Assembly: GCA_945643635.1 (NCBI GenBank)
Contig: CALZFC010000065.1
Span: forward strand, 1,283,501-1,347,500
Origin: Allodiplogaster sudhausi
Lineage: Eukaryota > Nematoda > Chromadorea > Rhabditida > Diplogasteridae
DNA: 64,000 bases
Direction of reading: 5' to 3'
Shown in pieces: positions 26,532-38,461 of this stretch (positions are counted from its first letter, which is position 1; every line of letters begins with the position of its first letter). Both the position numbers and the translations under genes were made by a program. Under the pieces are notes generated by a model. The model ran no database searches. It saw only the letters and a list, made by a program, of their open reading frames with translations, and was not told the DNA's origin.

Positions 26532-28078
26532 TCTGGAACGTGAAAAATATACTTTGGTTAAAAAAGAGCGAAAAAAAAACGGCACCCAAAACTTATTCAG
26601 GATTAACAAAATGGCGATGGAAACTAAAAAATAATATGCTTATACATTTTCACTTAATTATAATATAAGTGCGTAGCCAGTATATTTTTTCACCCCAAAC
26701 AGGATTAAACTGAATTCAGGTCCAATACAATTAGAACGAAACAACCTGATTTGTTCACAAACTCGTAGAGGACACTAAGACGATTCTTTCAAAAGCAATA
26801 AAACTGCGAAGAACACGGTAGCAACCTTAGTATTCTTAAATTTCCGGATCAAAAACGAAACTAAAGAAGATGAAAATAACGCTGAAAACCAGGCCAAACA
26901 GATCATATTGCTGACATGGATATTTTCAAGATTCTTTCTTAATAAATATTAAGATATATTGAGGAAGAAACCGACGGACGGGTAGAACTACTAATTCGTT
27001 TCATTTATTCGCGAAGTTCTTTTTCAATTACTGGAGAAAACCGTGTGCTTCTTGTAAAACCGAATTGAAACTATTCAGTACCAATAAAATGAAATCGGAA
27101 ACAGTCAGAAATCGACAATGTTCTCATCACATCACTTGTCCACTTACTGATCAGCAAGCTGGAAATATCAACAAAGCAACCCAACGACAAAGGAAAACAA
27201 CCCGAAAATAGATGAGGCGATGACACGACAACAAAATTTTGAATGGAATCCGCTATGAAACGTTGGCAAAATACGATATTGCACGCATGCCGCCATCCAC
27301 AATCACGCTTTTCCGTATGAGAGTTTCAAGAATTTCAAAGTCATAATTCAAGGAAATTTGTTATATTCACCGATTCATCATTCACGCGCATTTATTTATT
27401 CATCCAAAACTTGCATGCTAGCTGTCCAATCTTTCTCACCACTGAGGCTGATGTATGGTAACTATTGTTACTCTTGGTATTCTTGCTCTTTATGAATTTT
27501 TTTTTAAGTGTTGATAAACGCGAAAAGTTGGTTAATGCACCGGTTCATGTAACGTTGAAATTCCGTAGATTTGATACATCGTTGGCGTAGTTGTTCGCAT
27601 TTCTGAGGGCTTGTCTCCATAAATAAGCGTGTGTTCCTGGGTGTTGTGTACTTTTGCGCATCTTTTATGTATGCTTTGTACAGCTTTCATCTCCGTGTTT
27701 GAATCTGAAAAGAAAAGTGAAAGTGCGCTTAATACAAATGTAGTAATTCAACAGTAAGATTACATGAAAGCCTTATTGTTAGATGGAAGTCGAAAGTGAG
27801 AGAGAGAGAGATAAAGAGGCTGATATCTTACCAATGGTGAAGAGGATGAAAGACGACCGAGAGATTTAGAGTGCACCAACATCGGCGGGCATTGGGCGTT
27901 TGAATAAGATTTATTTAAAATTTCTCTCTCTCCCTCCTCTCTGTCTCTCTCTCTCTCCGTTTCCTCTCTCACTCTCACACTCTCACCCTCCTCTCTCTCT
28001 CTCTCGCTCTCTCTCTCTCTCTCCAACCTGACATTCTTTTTTTGGAGTGTTCGCTGTCTCTCTCCGTCTTCCTCCATA
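26532..28078. other. Divergent spacer: RPN2 promoter side and upstream region of the next gene
   Basis: 26532-27350 matches 15954-16860 in blocks. 27700-28075 is GA- then CT-rich and leads to the start codon at 28079. RPN2 reads left and the next gene reads right, so both promoters must lie here. No defined element recognised. Confidence 0.6.
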
Positions 28079-29337
28079 ATGAACAACAACAACGCCGAAG
28101 ATGACCAAGTTCTGCCATTCGCCTTCGACGATGAGCCATGGGCTCAGCACCCCCTACGAGTCCGCGTGCTGTTCGGCGACCGCGGTTACCGCTACGTTCC
28201 GAAGCTCTTGGCCATTGCCATTCATCAGATGCCGCGAGTCGAGCTCAACACTCGCGTACGTTCTCTATTGCTCTCTCTCTCTCTCTCGGTCTCTCTCTCT
28301 CTCTGTCTCTCTGACTGTTTCTCACTCTTTCTCTGACTTTCTCTCTCTCTCATTCTCTACTGTTCTCCCGCTCTCCCACTTATCTCTCGAACTCTGTCTC
28401 TCTCTCGCTCTTTCTTTCTCGCGCTCTTTCTATCACTTGCTCACTCCCTCTCTCTCACAGTCACTCTCTGCTTTCTCTATGACTCTCTCTCACTCGCTTT
28501 CTTTCTCTCTTTCTTTCTCTCTCTCTCTCTCACTCTCACTCTCACTCTCTCTCTATAGATCTACAACCGGAACCCGACCTCGACCGCCTTCCAGTTCCGA
28601 TACTCGGGTGATCACCCGGCTGCTTCGCTCGTCGGCTTCGCATCGTATCTCCGGCCACAGCAAAGCGTCCTTGCCGACGGGACTCTCGTGACTGTTCTCC
28701 CACCGATGACGCAGACGGTTGTTGAGCTCCAGGTATTAGAGAAAGAGAGAGAGAGAGAGAGAGATATAGAGAAAGGGGAGAGAATAGAGAGAGAGAGAGA
28801 GAGTGAGAGAGAAACTTATATCATCTTCCTTTCCGTTTGTTTCACAGTTCCCCATCGAGCAGTACCACCGGTTCGAGATGTCGTGGATACCGTGGGAGCA
28901 GCCGGTACACAGCGTTTTTTACTAGTTGCCCTGACAATGAGATATCATTCATTGGCCGTGAAATATATCTATTTTTTTAACCGCGCATCGCGACCAGAGC
29001 GCCTCAAAAATCAGTCCATTTATGTCGTTCGATATCTATTTAAAGGACTTGGGCCGTAAATTGGTGAAAATCCGCAGAATATGTCCGTAGATTAGTAAAA
29101 AAACATCTCTTGGCCGCAAAACGCTATGAGCAGGCACTCCCCAATGCGCTCCTTCCCGCGCTGGCTGCTACCACTCGGCCGTTCTCTGTGGACTTGGGCC
29201 TTCTGCTCAAGATGCGCAAGCGGTCTCTCTACGCCTACTCCGACACCAATGGAAGGATCGACTTCGCGGCCTCCGACATTTCTATCCTTGGAAACGGCGG
29301 CCATAACAAGCTCACGTCTTTCCATATTCTGGAGTAG
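28079..29337 (+). CDS. Unrecognised protein, 3 clear exons and a probable fourth
   Basis: Exons 28079-28255, 28559-28732 and 28848-28904 are all phase 0, flanked by GT/AG, with (CT)n or (GA)n introns. The protein starts MNNNNAEDDQVLPFAFDDEP; exon 2 includes FRYSGDHPAASLVGFASYL and exon 3 is FPIEQYHRFEMSWIPWEQP. Reading past 28904 gives VHSVFY and a TAG at 28923. An open frame at about 29110-29337, ending TSFHILE-stop, has matching codon use and is probably the last exon. Only an AG near 29130 gives the right phase, and it is weak. The composition suggests a soluble beta-rich protein. I recognise no family and do not assign a function. Confidence 0.65.
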
Positions 29338-30138
29338 TGGTATGGAACGGGGGAAAGTGGAGATGGTTGTGGCGATAAAGATGATTTTGGTAAGAAGAAG
29401 AAGGAAGTATACGGACCACTCACAATGATTCTACTTATATATTCTTGTGTAATTTGCATTATCTTGTGTAATTTGCATTATCTTGAGTTATTTGCATTAT
29501 CTTGAGTAATTTGCATTATCTTGTGTAATTTGCATTATCTTGAGTAATTTGCATTGTTGATTTGTACATAGTTGTCATAAAAAAACCCGCTCACAATCAG
29601 TGTATTATATTTTAGCCATTATATAAAATGATTTGTTCCGAGCTCTCTTATCCAAAGGCTTATCGGAAGTGGATGGAGGTCGAAGTCGTGTCCGGGTTGT
29701 AGTTCTAGTAACATAGAGAGAACAAGAGAGAGAGGGAGAGAGAGAGACCGAGATTTCAAGAGAAAGTGAGATAGAGAGACCGAGTAGGCGAGAGAGAGAG
29801 AAAGAGAGAGAGAGAGTTAGCAAGAGAGAGAGGGAGGGAGAGAGCGCGAGTGAGAGAGACAGACCGAGTTAGCAAGAGAGAGTGAGAGAGAGAGACAATT
29901 CTGATCATAATGGAAACTTTCGGTTCATATGGTTTCAGTGTACTGCTGTATCTCCGTATATCCTTCTTTCACATACATAATCTGCATAAATTCCATGACT
30001 CATTGTGATGTGCCTTTATTCGATTCTCGAGGGACGAGAGACTTGGACAAAATTACACAGACGCACACGCTGCCGTTGTCGGCGAAGCCTTCAGAGATCA
30101 CGCAGAGAGAGAGAGAGAGGGCGAGAGAGAGAGAGGGC

Positions 30139-30170
<32 letters not shown>

Positions 30171-30460
30171 AAGAGGGATGATGGCCTAGACTCTCTTCCT
30201 CCTCCTCTCCTCTCCTCTCACTGATGCGACGGTGGCGGTGGCTGCTGAGACTGGAAACTAGCATTTTTTAAAGATCACAGATCACGTAAATCGTATAAAC
30301 ACATCTTTATTAACATAGAAGTTTGGTAGGCATAATAAAATATCTTTGAAAATAGATTGATAACGATTTGGGGGATGCTCTCTTTTAAGCGGATGGCTTT
30401 GGTGTAAAGATCTGGATAAGAGCTGGGGTCGCTTACTCAGTTGGCTTATACGATAGTTTC
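29338..30460. other. Spacer with 19-bp minisatellite, GA tracts, possible small minus-strand exons
   Basis: 29442-29556 holds the minisatellite listed separately. GA-rich blocks lie at 29715-29895 and 30100-30172. On the minus strand 30246-30218 (SQQPPPPSH) and 30087-30025 (Arg/Gln-rich, ending in a stop) look faintly exonic, but I could not connect them with confidence to the gene at 30461-33897. Confidence 0.45.
29442..29556. repeat. 19-bp minisatellite, about 6 copies
   Basis: Unit ATCTTGTGTAATTTGCATT, alternating with ATCTTGAGTAATTTGCATT. Copies are nearly identical, so the array is young. Confidence 0.95.
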
Positions 30461-31116
30461 TCAACGCGCTGGATACCGTAACCGCGCGTGTCTCCTCTCT
30501 AACCCCCGGCAGAATGAGTAGCGCCGTCTTCTGGACGGAGATAGCGTCGTCGTACGCCGTCTTCTCTTCCGCTCCTTGCTCGGCGGCCGCGAGGTCGCGT
30601 GGCGGATGGAAGTGGATGAGGCGGCGTCTGTCAGAGAGGGTGGGCGGTTACTATGGTACCGTAGTTCTGTTTTGGTACTATTACAGAACATCCATGTCAA
30701 CTACGGTGTCTCTTTATCTACAGTATTGCATAAGCTGGACATGATAGTTTGAAAAATAGCACGCTCGAAGATTATCTTCCTTTAAGTAACAGTGTGTCAT
30801 AGCATACTGTATATCGTAAGTGCCACAGTACCGAAATCCAGGACCGTAATTTCGGAAGTGAATAAAAGACCGCCGCGCGTCATGACTGACGGCTTCGGCT
30901 GCGTGATGACCGAGTTGATCTCGGAGCCCGACGGCAGCGACGCCATCGTTGACAAGAGCGTGTTGCGGCGGAGCGCCTCGAATACCACACAAGTCAAGTT
31001 TAGAAGAACAGGAAAATGCTGTTCTTTTTTTGCTACTTACATTGATTTAAAAAAAATTTTCCTTCATAGATTTCCAATAGAAGTGAAGTCATCGTGTCTC
31101 GCTCTTCTTCCGCTTT

Positions 31117-31178
<62 letters not shown>

Positions 31179-31211
31179 TCTTCGCTCTCTCCCTATCTCT
31201 CTCTTCTTTCT

Positions 31212-31255
<44 letters not shown>

Positions 31256-31443
31256 CCTCCTGCATCTCACCATCCACGTCGCGTACCGCCGCTGCTCGAG
31301 CACCACGAGTGGTTCGTACATGTCGAATCTCGGTGGCTTAAAGGAGAATGATTATTTTCTATCGAGCTACTGTGTAATTTCGCCTGATCTCCCCCTCCTC
31401 GTTCATCTTTCCTTCTCTCTTTCTCTCTTTACTTCCCTCTCTG

Positions 31444-31483
<40 letters not shown>

Positions 31484-32140
31484 CCTCTCCTTCTCTCTCG
31501 TTCTCTCTCTCTCTCTAACCATCGGATCCGCTTGGTCAATCTTCGTTTTGAAGTCATCTTGCTTGATCTTCGCCAGCTCTTTCGCGCAGAAATGAATCTC
31601 GTCCAGGTTGTACATGAAGTTGTGTTCGTTCACCGGAGCGTGATCGATGTCCTCAGGCATCGTCTGGAAAGGAGAGAGAAAGAGTGAGAGAGTGAACGAG
31701 AGAGGGAGAGAGAGAGAAAGAGAGAGAGAGAAAGAAAGAGAAAAAGAGAGAGAGAAAGAGAGAGAGAGAGTGAGCGAGAGAAAAATAGAGAGAGAGAGAG
31801 AGAGAGAGATGTAGAAAAACAGGTATGAATATATACGGTGGGAACATAAGTATGAGACAGAAAGTGACGAGGTTAGAACCTTTCTTTTGAGGTTAGGAAG
31901 AGTTGAAAGGGCAAAGCAAGAAGGGAGGCATATTTTGAAACAGGTGGAATGAGATCAGGAAGATGGAGAGAGATCTGGCACCTCATCGGTCAGCTCGGCC
32001 GTCTTCGCTGTCCGGTTCACCTTATACGTCTTGCGGTAGGAGCTGCAAGATATCATAATGCGGCAAGAGAATGAGAGAGATAAGGGAAGAGAAGAAGGTA
32101 GAGAGAAAGAAGGTAAGCAGAGAGAGCGAGCGAGTGAGAA

Positions 32141-32179
<39 letters not shown>

Positions 32180-33897
32180 AAGAGAGAGAGATAGCTTCTT
32201 CCAACTTCCTGGGTGTTGTGGAAGTAGCCGCCTTCCTCTGTTCTGCTTCTCTCTTGGCTCCTCCTCCTCCTCCGCCTGCCCCGCCCACTTTGGTCGCCCC
32301 GCCCACTCCCTTTCTCGCGCCGCCCGGAGCGTGAGGCATCCGGTAGAGCGTGTCGTCAACGTGTCGGACGCGCAACTTGCGAAGCAGAGCCGAATGGCTC
32401 ACGTCACCGCAGGAAGGGGTCTCTGCAAGATGTGAGAGATGAGAGGGAGAGAGAGAGAGAGAGAAAGAGAGAGGGAGAGAGAGAAAGAGAGAGAGAGAAA
32501 GAGAGAGAGAGAGACAGAGAGAGAGAAACAGAAAGACAGGAGAGAGAGAGAGAGCGAGAGAGAGCGAGAGAGAGAGAGAGCGAGACAGAGAGAAGTGCTG
32601 CTGACCGGCCCAGCACGGCTTGGCCGTCTTGATGCTGTCGCGGCTGTCCCTCTCGGCCTTCTCGACGAGTTTTGCTGCGAGCAGCCCCGTCTTCGTTTGC
32701 TTCTCACACTTGAGACTCTGCGCGATCTGAAGAAAAAATAATAATAAATAATCTTAATTTAGCTAAAAGTATTGTTTAAAAGATCGCTGAAAAATGTCAG
32801 CGTTTTTATTAGATCAATCATTGCTTTGTTACTTATTGCAGCGCCACTTCTTGGTGCTGCAATAAATACCCTTTCTTCAGCATCTCTATTATTTAACGCC
32901 TTTACAGCTCTAGTAAGTTATAAGGAAATCGCGCAATCTTTCAAGTCACGAGAGATCTGGGGAAAATCCGTAGATCTGGGGGGCGAATCCGCAGATCTGG
33001 GGAGAATCTGTTGATCAGGAGAGAATCCCAATCCTTAGATCTGAGGGGAATCCGTAGATCGGGGGGATAATCCATAAATCTGGGGAGAATCCGTAGATCT
33101 CTGGGGAGATTCCTTGGATCTGGGAAGATTCGGTAGATCAGGGTGCAAATCCGTACAAAGTCCAAGCGACGCCGCTCGTCCAGCTCCTCCTTGGAGGCCG
33201 CCCGATTGTCTGAGAGGGGAGAGAGGACGCCCGAGTCGGACGAGTTGGCCGTCACCGTGCTGCGTTGCTGCTCGACTTGAGATACCTGTCGAGAAAAAAA
33301 TAAATGTATTTATTTTAATTAGCACTATTTAATTAGCATTTTTAATTAGCCGTACACATTAAATTTGCATTTCAATAGCTAACATTTAATAAACTATTTT
33401 CAGACAAAAACAGCCGCTTATTCTCTCATAAGCATGTGCGATGAATATTTTAGGAAAACAACCCACCGTCTTTCCATTTTCAATCATAATTTTTTTTTTC
33501 GTAAATAATATTGATGTTTTAATATTGATTTCTAACTGACGAACTCTTATAGAATTTAGCCATGACAGATAATAATCTATCTTATCCAAGTTAAGTTTCA
33601 GCCCCCATTTTGGAGACCGGGGAAATTGCCCCTTTTGTTCTAACATCGCGGGAGAACAAAAGGGGCAATTTCTCCGGTCTCCAAAATAGAAATAAAAAGC
33701 AGTCGAAGACAAACCGGCGTAGCATGAGGTACCTGAAGATAAAATAAATTAAAAAAAAAATAATATTCGTAAAATTATTTTCATAACTTATTAGTTATAA
33801 ATTCATTATATATTTTTGGCCAAAATATTTTTTTTAGATTGGTATGAACCTTCTTGTGCTCCACTCGACTATCACGAGGGCGCTTCTTGATGCACAT
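30461..33897 (-). CDS. Unrecognised 358-aa protein, 10 exons
   Basis: Exons: 33898-33850 (start codon 33897), 33732-33715 (18 bases), 33285-33157, 32726-32606, 32422-32206, 32042-31982, 31663-31520, 31336-31271, 30976-30871, 30627-30461. All junctions keep frame and total 359 codons with the stop. Visible parts: a basic start (MCIKKRPRDSRVEHKK), a Ser-rich linker, an Ala/Lys-rich stretch (AQSLKCEKQTKTGLLAAKLV), a Gly-rich run (AGGGGGGAKREAEQ), then a folded-looking block (NEHNFMYNLDEIHFCAKELA, MPPRFDMYEPLVVLEQRRYA). The modelled last exon is Arg/Ser-rich (RKRRRRTTTLSPSRRRRYSF). A second frame of that exon (RRLIHFHPPRDLAAAEQGAE) has more typical codons, so the C-terminus is uncertain. A further 5' exon near 34190 is possible. 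I recognise no family. Confidence 0.55.
31105..31515. repeat. CT tracts (31105-31255, 31405-31515) in introns of the unknown gene
   Basis: CT repeats on the plus strand in a minus-strand gene, so GA in the transcript. They follow the donors at 31270 and 31519 respectively. Confidence 0.85.
32950..33156. repeat. About 20-bp minisatellite abutting a donor site
   Basis: About ten diverged copies of GATCTGGGGAGAATCCGTA. The array runs right up to the donor of exon 33285-33157, so the 5' splice site sequence (GTACGGATTT) is itself the edge of a repeat unit. Confidence 0.85.
33607..33687. repeat. Near-perfect hairpin (34-bp arms, 13-base loop) in an intron
   Basis: Left arm 33607-33640 begins ATTTTGGAGACCGGGGAAAT; right arm 33654-33687 is its reverse complement with one mismatch. 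The loop is TAACATCGCGGGA. It lies in the intron between exons 33732-33715 and 33285-33157. Confidence 0.9.
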
Positions 33898-33898
33898 C

Positions 33899-34081
33899 CT
33901 GAAAGCGATGGAGATTTAATTTAAAAAAAATTAATATGTAAGAGAGGAGTGAGAGAGAGAAAGAAGGAGAGAATGAGAGACGGTGAGCAAATAGAGGGAG
34001 AAAGAGAAAAAAGAATGAGAGAGAAATAGAGAGAAAGAGAGAGCGAGAGAATTATTCTGAGCGAGAGAATCATACAGAGCG

Positions 34082-34118
<37 letters not shown>

Positions 34119-34734
34119 CGTGAAAGATATTGCGAAAAAGAGAGGGCTGAAGTAAAGATGATATCGAAGAAAAGCTCGCACTTGTCAACCGTCTCGCACG
34201 GTAGTTGCTAGGAAGAATGGTACGTGAGGCTGCCGGAGTCTACTTTTCAAGAGCCTAAGTGCATGCGTACTCATTTGTACCACTTATTCACTCTCTTAAA
34301 ATCTCACGTATTCTCTTCCATTTTATGATGAAATACTCTCAAAATGACAAACTTGCGAAACACAGTTTATTTAATTAAAATGTTGTAAGGCGCACTTACG
34401 AGAAACACTTTTAAACCTAAACAAAATGACGAAGAGATATTGGTCCGCTGGTTGGCGTGTTTAACTGGAATGATTTTTCAAAAAGGAGATAACAAAGATC
34501 GGATGCATAAAATATAGACGGTAGCTAGACATGCATAAATTATCGAGATTGAATATACTAGTCAGGGTCTCGTAATGAGATGACCTAAAAGGCGGGGAGG
34601 GGCATAAATGGGTGGTAGTATGCTAATTAATACTAATCATCAAATGGGGTGGGGCGAATTAAGGGTCTAGCCAGGGGTCTCATAGCGAAGGGTCTGATAG
34701 CCAGTGGGGCCCGAGGGGTACTCCTCCCTCCTGG
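33899..34734. other. Spacer; GA tract and arginine kinase 3' flank
   Basis: A (GA)n block with A-rich interruptions at 33940-34115. 34560-34730 has GGGGTCT-type sub-repeats before the arginine kinase stop codon. No gene seen apart from a possible small exon near 34190 belonging to the gene on the left. Confidence 0.55.
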
Positions 34735-35536
34735 TTAGGCCGCCGCCTTCTCCAGCTCGATGAGATGCTTGACGCCGTCGTACATCTGCTTGACTGCCTC
34801 GAACTCGGTGAGGCCAAGACGGGCCTGCATTTTTAAATTCTTATAATTTTTTTTTAAATTTATTTCCGATTAAACAATTGCATCATAATATAAATGTTTT
34901 TTTTTTCGAAAATACAGTGAGAAAATATCACAATAATTATTACTGTTGTATGAAATCCTGTTTAAATATCGTTTTGGCGGGAAAATATCGATTGATTTAC
35001 CTTATTGGAGATGTCATACACGCCACCGACCGAGTCAGAGTGCTCGCCGTGGATACCGCGGATCTGGAAAAGGGAGTTGTATGTATGTCTGCTTTCTCTC
35101 CCTCTCTCTTCATCTCTCTCCCCTTCCCTCTCTCTCAAGTCCTCTTCCTCTCATTTCATTTTTCCCTTGCTTTCCCTCTCTTCATCTCTCTCTCTCCCTC
35201 TCTTCATCTCTCTCTCACTCTCTTCATCTCTCTCTCACTCTCTTCCCCTCTCTCTCACTCTCTTCATCTCTCTCACTCTCTTCCCCTTCTCTCACTCTCT
35301 TCATCTCTCTCTCTCTCTCTCGTCTCTGTCTCTCTCTGACCTGCAGCTTGAGATCATCGCAGATCTTCTTGAACTCTGGCTTGGCGGAGATCTTCGGGAG
35401 GCGGATGTGCACGGACGCTCTGACAGTCGTACCCAGGTTGGAGGGGCAGAAGGTCAGCCAGCCGAGGCGGTCGTCGCGCGAGAAGGGAGCCTCCGCTTGG
35501 ATCGTCTTCACGCCCTTGATCAGACGCTCGAGGACC

Positions 35537-35580
<44 letters not shown>

Positions 35581-36585
35581 GGAGACAGAGAGAGAGAGAC
35601 GGAGACAGAGAAAGAGAGGGAGAGAGATGGAGAAAGAGTAAGAGAGAGAGAGAGAGAGGAGAGAGAGATGAGGGAGAGAGAGGAGGGAGAGATGAGGGAG
35701 AGAGAGAGGGAGAGGGAGAGTAAGATGGAGAGAGAGAGAGAAATGGGAGGCGGAAGAGAGAAAGCAAGTCAGAGAGAACGAGAAAGAGAATGTGAGAGCA
35801 GGCCATGACTTAGCTGGGAACTGGGCAGACTAAGTAGAGCGGAAGGAAAGGAGGGACACACTGGGCACATCAAGAAAAAAAAAGAGAAATTCGGGACATA
35901 TTGCGAGAAAACGTGAGAGAGAATCAGAGAGAGTAAAAAAAACCACAGTCAGAAAGATGAGCAAGATGATGGTATTACGCAGGAGAGAGAGTAAGATAGG
36001 GATACGGAGAGGGAGAGGGAGAGAGAGAGGAGGATAGATTGGGAGAGAAGGGAATTAAGTAGGGAGGGAAAAGAGAGCGAAAGATTACGAGACAGCGAGA
36101 CAGCGAGAGAGAGAGAAAGAGATAAAGAGAGGAAACAATTAGGAGAGACACACAGCGAGAGAGAAAGAGAGAGAGGAGATAGAGAGAAAGAGAAAGAGAG
36201 AGAGAGAGACAAAGATAGAGATTATAATTACCTGTCCGACATTGCCACCGTTCTGCATGGAGATGATGCGGAGATGATCCTCTTCGTTCACCCAGACCAG
36301 GAAGGACTTGTCCTTGTTGTGGAAGATGCCACGGCCCTGCACAGAAGAAGAAATCAATAGAATTCAATCAATAGCAATGTGCATAAACCATAATTTTCTT
36401 TAAAAAAATTAATATTATCGTTTATCTGTTTCTGCGTATCCCTGTACATATATTTCGCGATTTTCAAGTAGTATTACGAAAGGTAGAGAGCGAGATAGAG
36501 ACGAGGCAGAGAGAGAGAGACAGAGAGAGAGAGACAGAGATAGAGAGGGGGAGAGTGTGTGTGAGAGAGAGAGAAAGAGAGATAG

Positions 36586-36649
<64 letters not shown>

Positions 36650-37052
36650 AAACCTTTGGCCAGAATCGGCAAGCGTTCGCTTCCTGGAGGAAGCGGTCGC
36701 CCTCCTTGAAGAGGAAGTGATCAGCGATGAGCTGCGCCTGTGCCTCCTTCGTCATGCCGTCCAGCGGGTAGTACGTGCCGGCGAGCTCGCCGTCCTTCAG
36801 CGAGTTGAACACCTTCTTCACCTTGCCTGAATCAAGGGAAGAGAGAGAGAGAGAGAGAGAGTGAGAGGAAAAAAAGAGAACGATAGAATAGAACGAGAGA
36901 GATAGACAGATAGAGACCGTCCTTGAAACAGAGAATACGATAGATCGATAATCCTTTTTTTTATCCAATAATTCCATTCAATGTAGTTCGTCGGGGAGTA
37001 TGATATAGGGAGAGTAGCAAGAGAGAATGAGATAGAAAGAGAAGGCGAGAAT

Positions 37053-37086
<34 letters not shown>

Positions 37087-38060
37087 AACCCTCCATGTCG
37101 AGGTAGTTGGCCTCGGTGAGGCACGGATTAAAGGGGTATCCCTCGAAGGAGCGGCCGCACCGGATGCGGGTCGAGTTGATGAACTTGCCCTCGGGGTCGA
37201 GGTCGGCCAAGAGATGCGTCTTGCCCTCGCCGAGATCGGTCGCCGGCTGCTTGGCCGATGGAGCGAAGCCGTTGTGGTAGTCCTGGGGATTTGTATATTT
37301 GTTAATTTATTTACTTATTTAACTTTTTTTTTTACACATTTTACTGTCGTGGACGAGGGTCTCTTAATCGTTTTTTTAAATTCACTTATTTGCCTATAAT
37401 TTTTTTTTTTAAATATTTTAGTATATCCAAAAATGCAATCTATTTTAGAAACCCACTCCGAATTTTGCGTACTTCAACGCACAACTAATTTCATGTGCAT
37501 CGTATTCTCCGGTAACTGTAAACATTCTGTAATGCGCCTGCATAAAAATTTGCATATGCAAAATGCCCCATATGTTTCTGCAAGCCTCGACTTGTAATCA
37601 GTTTCACTTTCACACACTCGACTATGCAAGGCTAGGGACAAGTAGTATATGCGCCATGAGAGCCAACTTGGTTTTTTTATTAAGTAAGAAAGAGAGGCAG
37701 AATTAGAGAAAGGGGGGTTTCCAGGGCAACTGGCGAGAGAGCGAGGACATTTCCAGGCTAGTCTTATCTTCTAAACTTTGATCTCGCTCGGGAGCAATGG
37801 GCGAGTTTGCAATTGACACTTAATATTATAGGAAAACTATTTAATTGAAGTGTAAATAAGAATCAATTTATAGATTAAAGATTAAAGACCAAACACCAAA
37901 GATCAAAGATCACAACACCTCGATGAGCGGATCGAAGAGTGCCTTGAAGACGGTGTAGGACTCGGCGTCGGGTGCGTAGACGCCGACGCCCGAGTCGAGG
38001 TTGGCCACGCCCGACTGGATCACGTCCCAGAGAGTCGCGCCCAGCTTGGTCTGCTTGTCC

Positions 38061-38097
<37 letters not shown>

Positions 38098-38461
38098 CCA
38101 GAGAGAGGTGGTTGAGTGAGAGAGAGTACAGAGAGAGAGAGAGGGTGAGAGAGACAGAGAGACAGAGAAGGGGAAAGAGGAGGAGGGGAGACTCTTGGTC
38201 ATTATTATCAAACTTCAAACACGAATAATTTAGATACTGATAATGATGAAAGTATGATGTAGACACAGATGAAAAGGAAAGAGATCAGAGAAAGAGAGAG
38301 AGAGAGATCCAGAGAGAGAGCGAGAGAGAGATGCCAACCTTGAGCTGCTCGATGACCTCCTTGGTGAGGTACTTCTTGAGGAGCGAGTGGCACTCGTGCG
38401 CTGCCTGCAGCTTCTTGTAGCCCTCGTCAATCTTGGCGAGCACGTCAGCGGGAACGACCAT
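34735..38461 (-). CDS. AK: Arginine kinase, 8 exons, 360 aa
   Basis: Phosphagen kinase: reversibly moves phosphate between ATP and arginine, buffering ATP in the cytosol. Exons: 38461-38339, 38059-37919, 37282-37090, 36826-36654, 36336-36232, 35535-35341, 35063-35001, 34824-34735; 1083 nt, all phases agree. The N-terminal regulatory domain carries the specificity loop [16 protein letters not shown]. The catalytic domain has [27 protein letters not shown], the NEEDH carboxylate motif (227-231) and the CPSNLGT reactive-cysteine motif (Cys275). It ends [20 protein letters not shown]. Length and loop favour arginine over creatine. The motif has Ser where most arginine kinases have Thr. [12 protein letters not shown] near the start resembles nematode and other ecdysozoan enzymes. 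Microsatellite fills most introns. Confidence 0.95.
35541..35800. repeat. (GA)n in arginine kinase intron
   Basis: About 260 bases of GA repeat next to the acceptor at 35537-35536. GA blocks also lie at 35985-36210, 36488-36646, 36840-36930, 37040-37083, 38061-38175 and 38290-38330, each touching or nearly touching an exon. Confidence 0.9.

Larger units (their letters stand above)
17081..27350 (-). repeat. Right unit of tandem segmental duplication
   Basis: Carries the orphan MRPL28 exon 1, the spacer, complete RPN2 and its 5' flank. Corresponds to 11911-16860, which has an internal deletion. Confidence 0.85.

Noticed and set aside
29442..29556. Regular 19-base repeats, considered as a CRISPR array
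   Set aside because: There are no spacers; units are directly adjacent. The genome is eukaryotic.
32206..32422. Gly-rich exon of the unknown gene considered as repeat translation
   Set aside because: Not rejected as an exon: it keeps phase with both neighbours and its flanking residues are ordinary. Only the poly-Gly run is low complexity.
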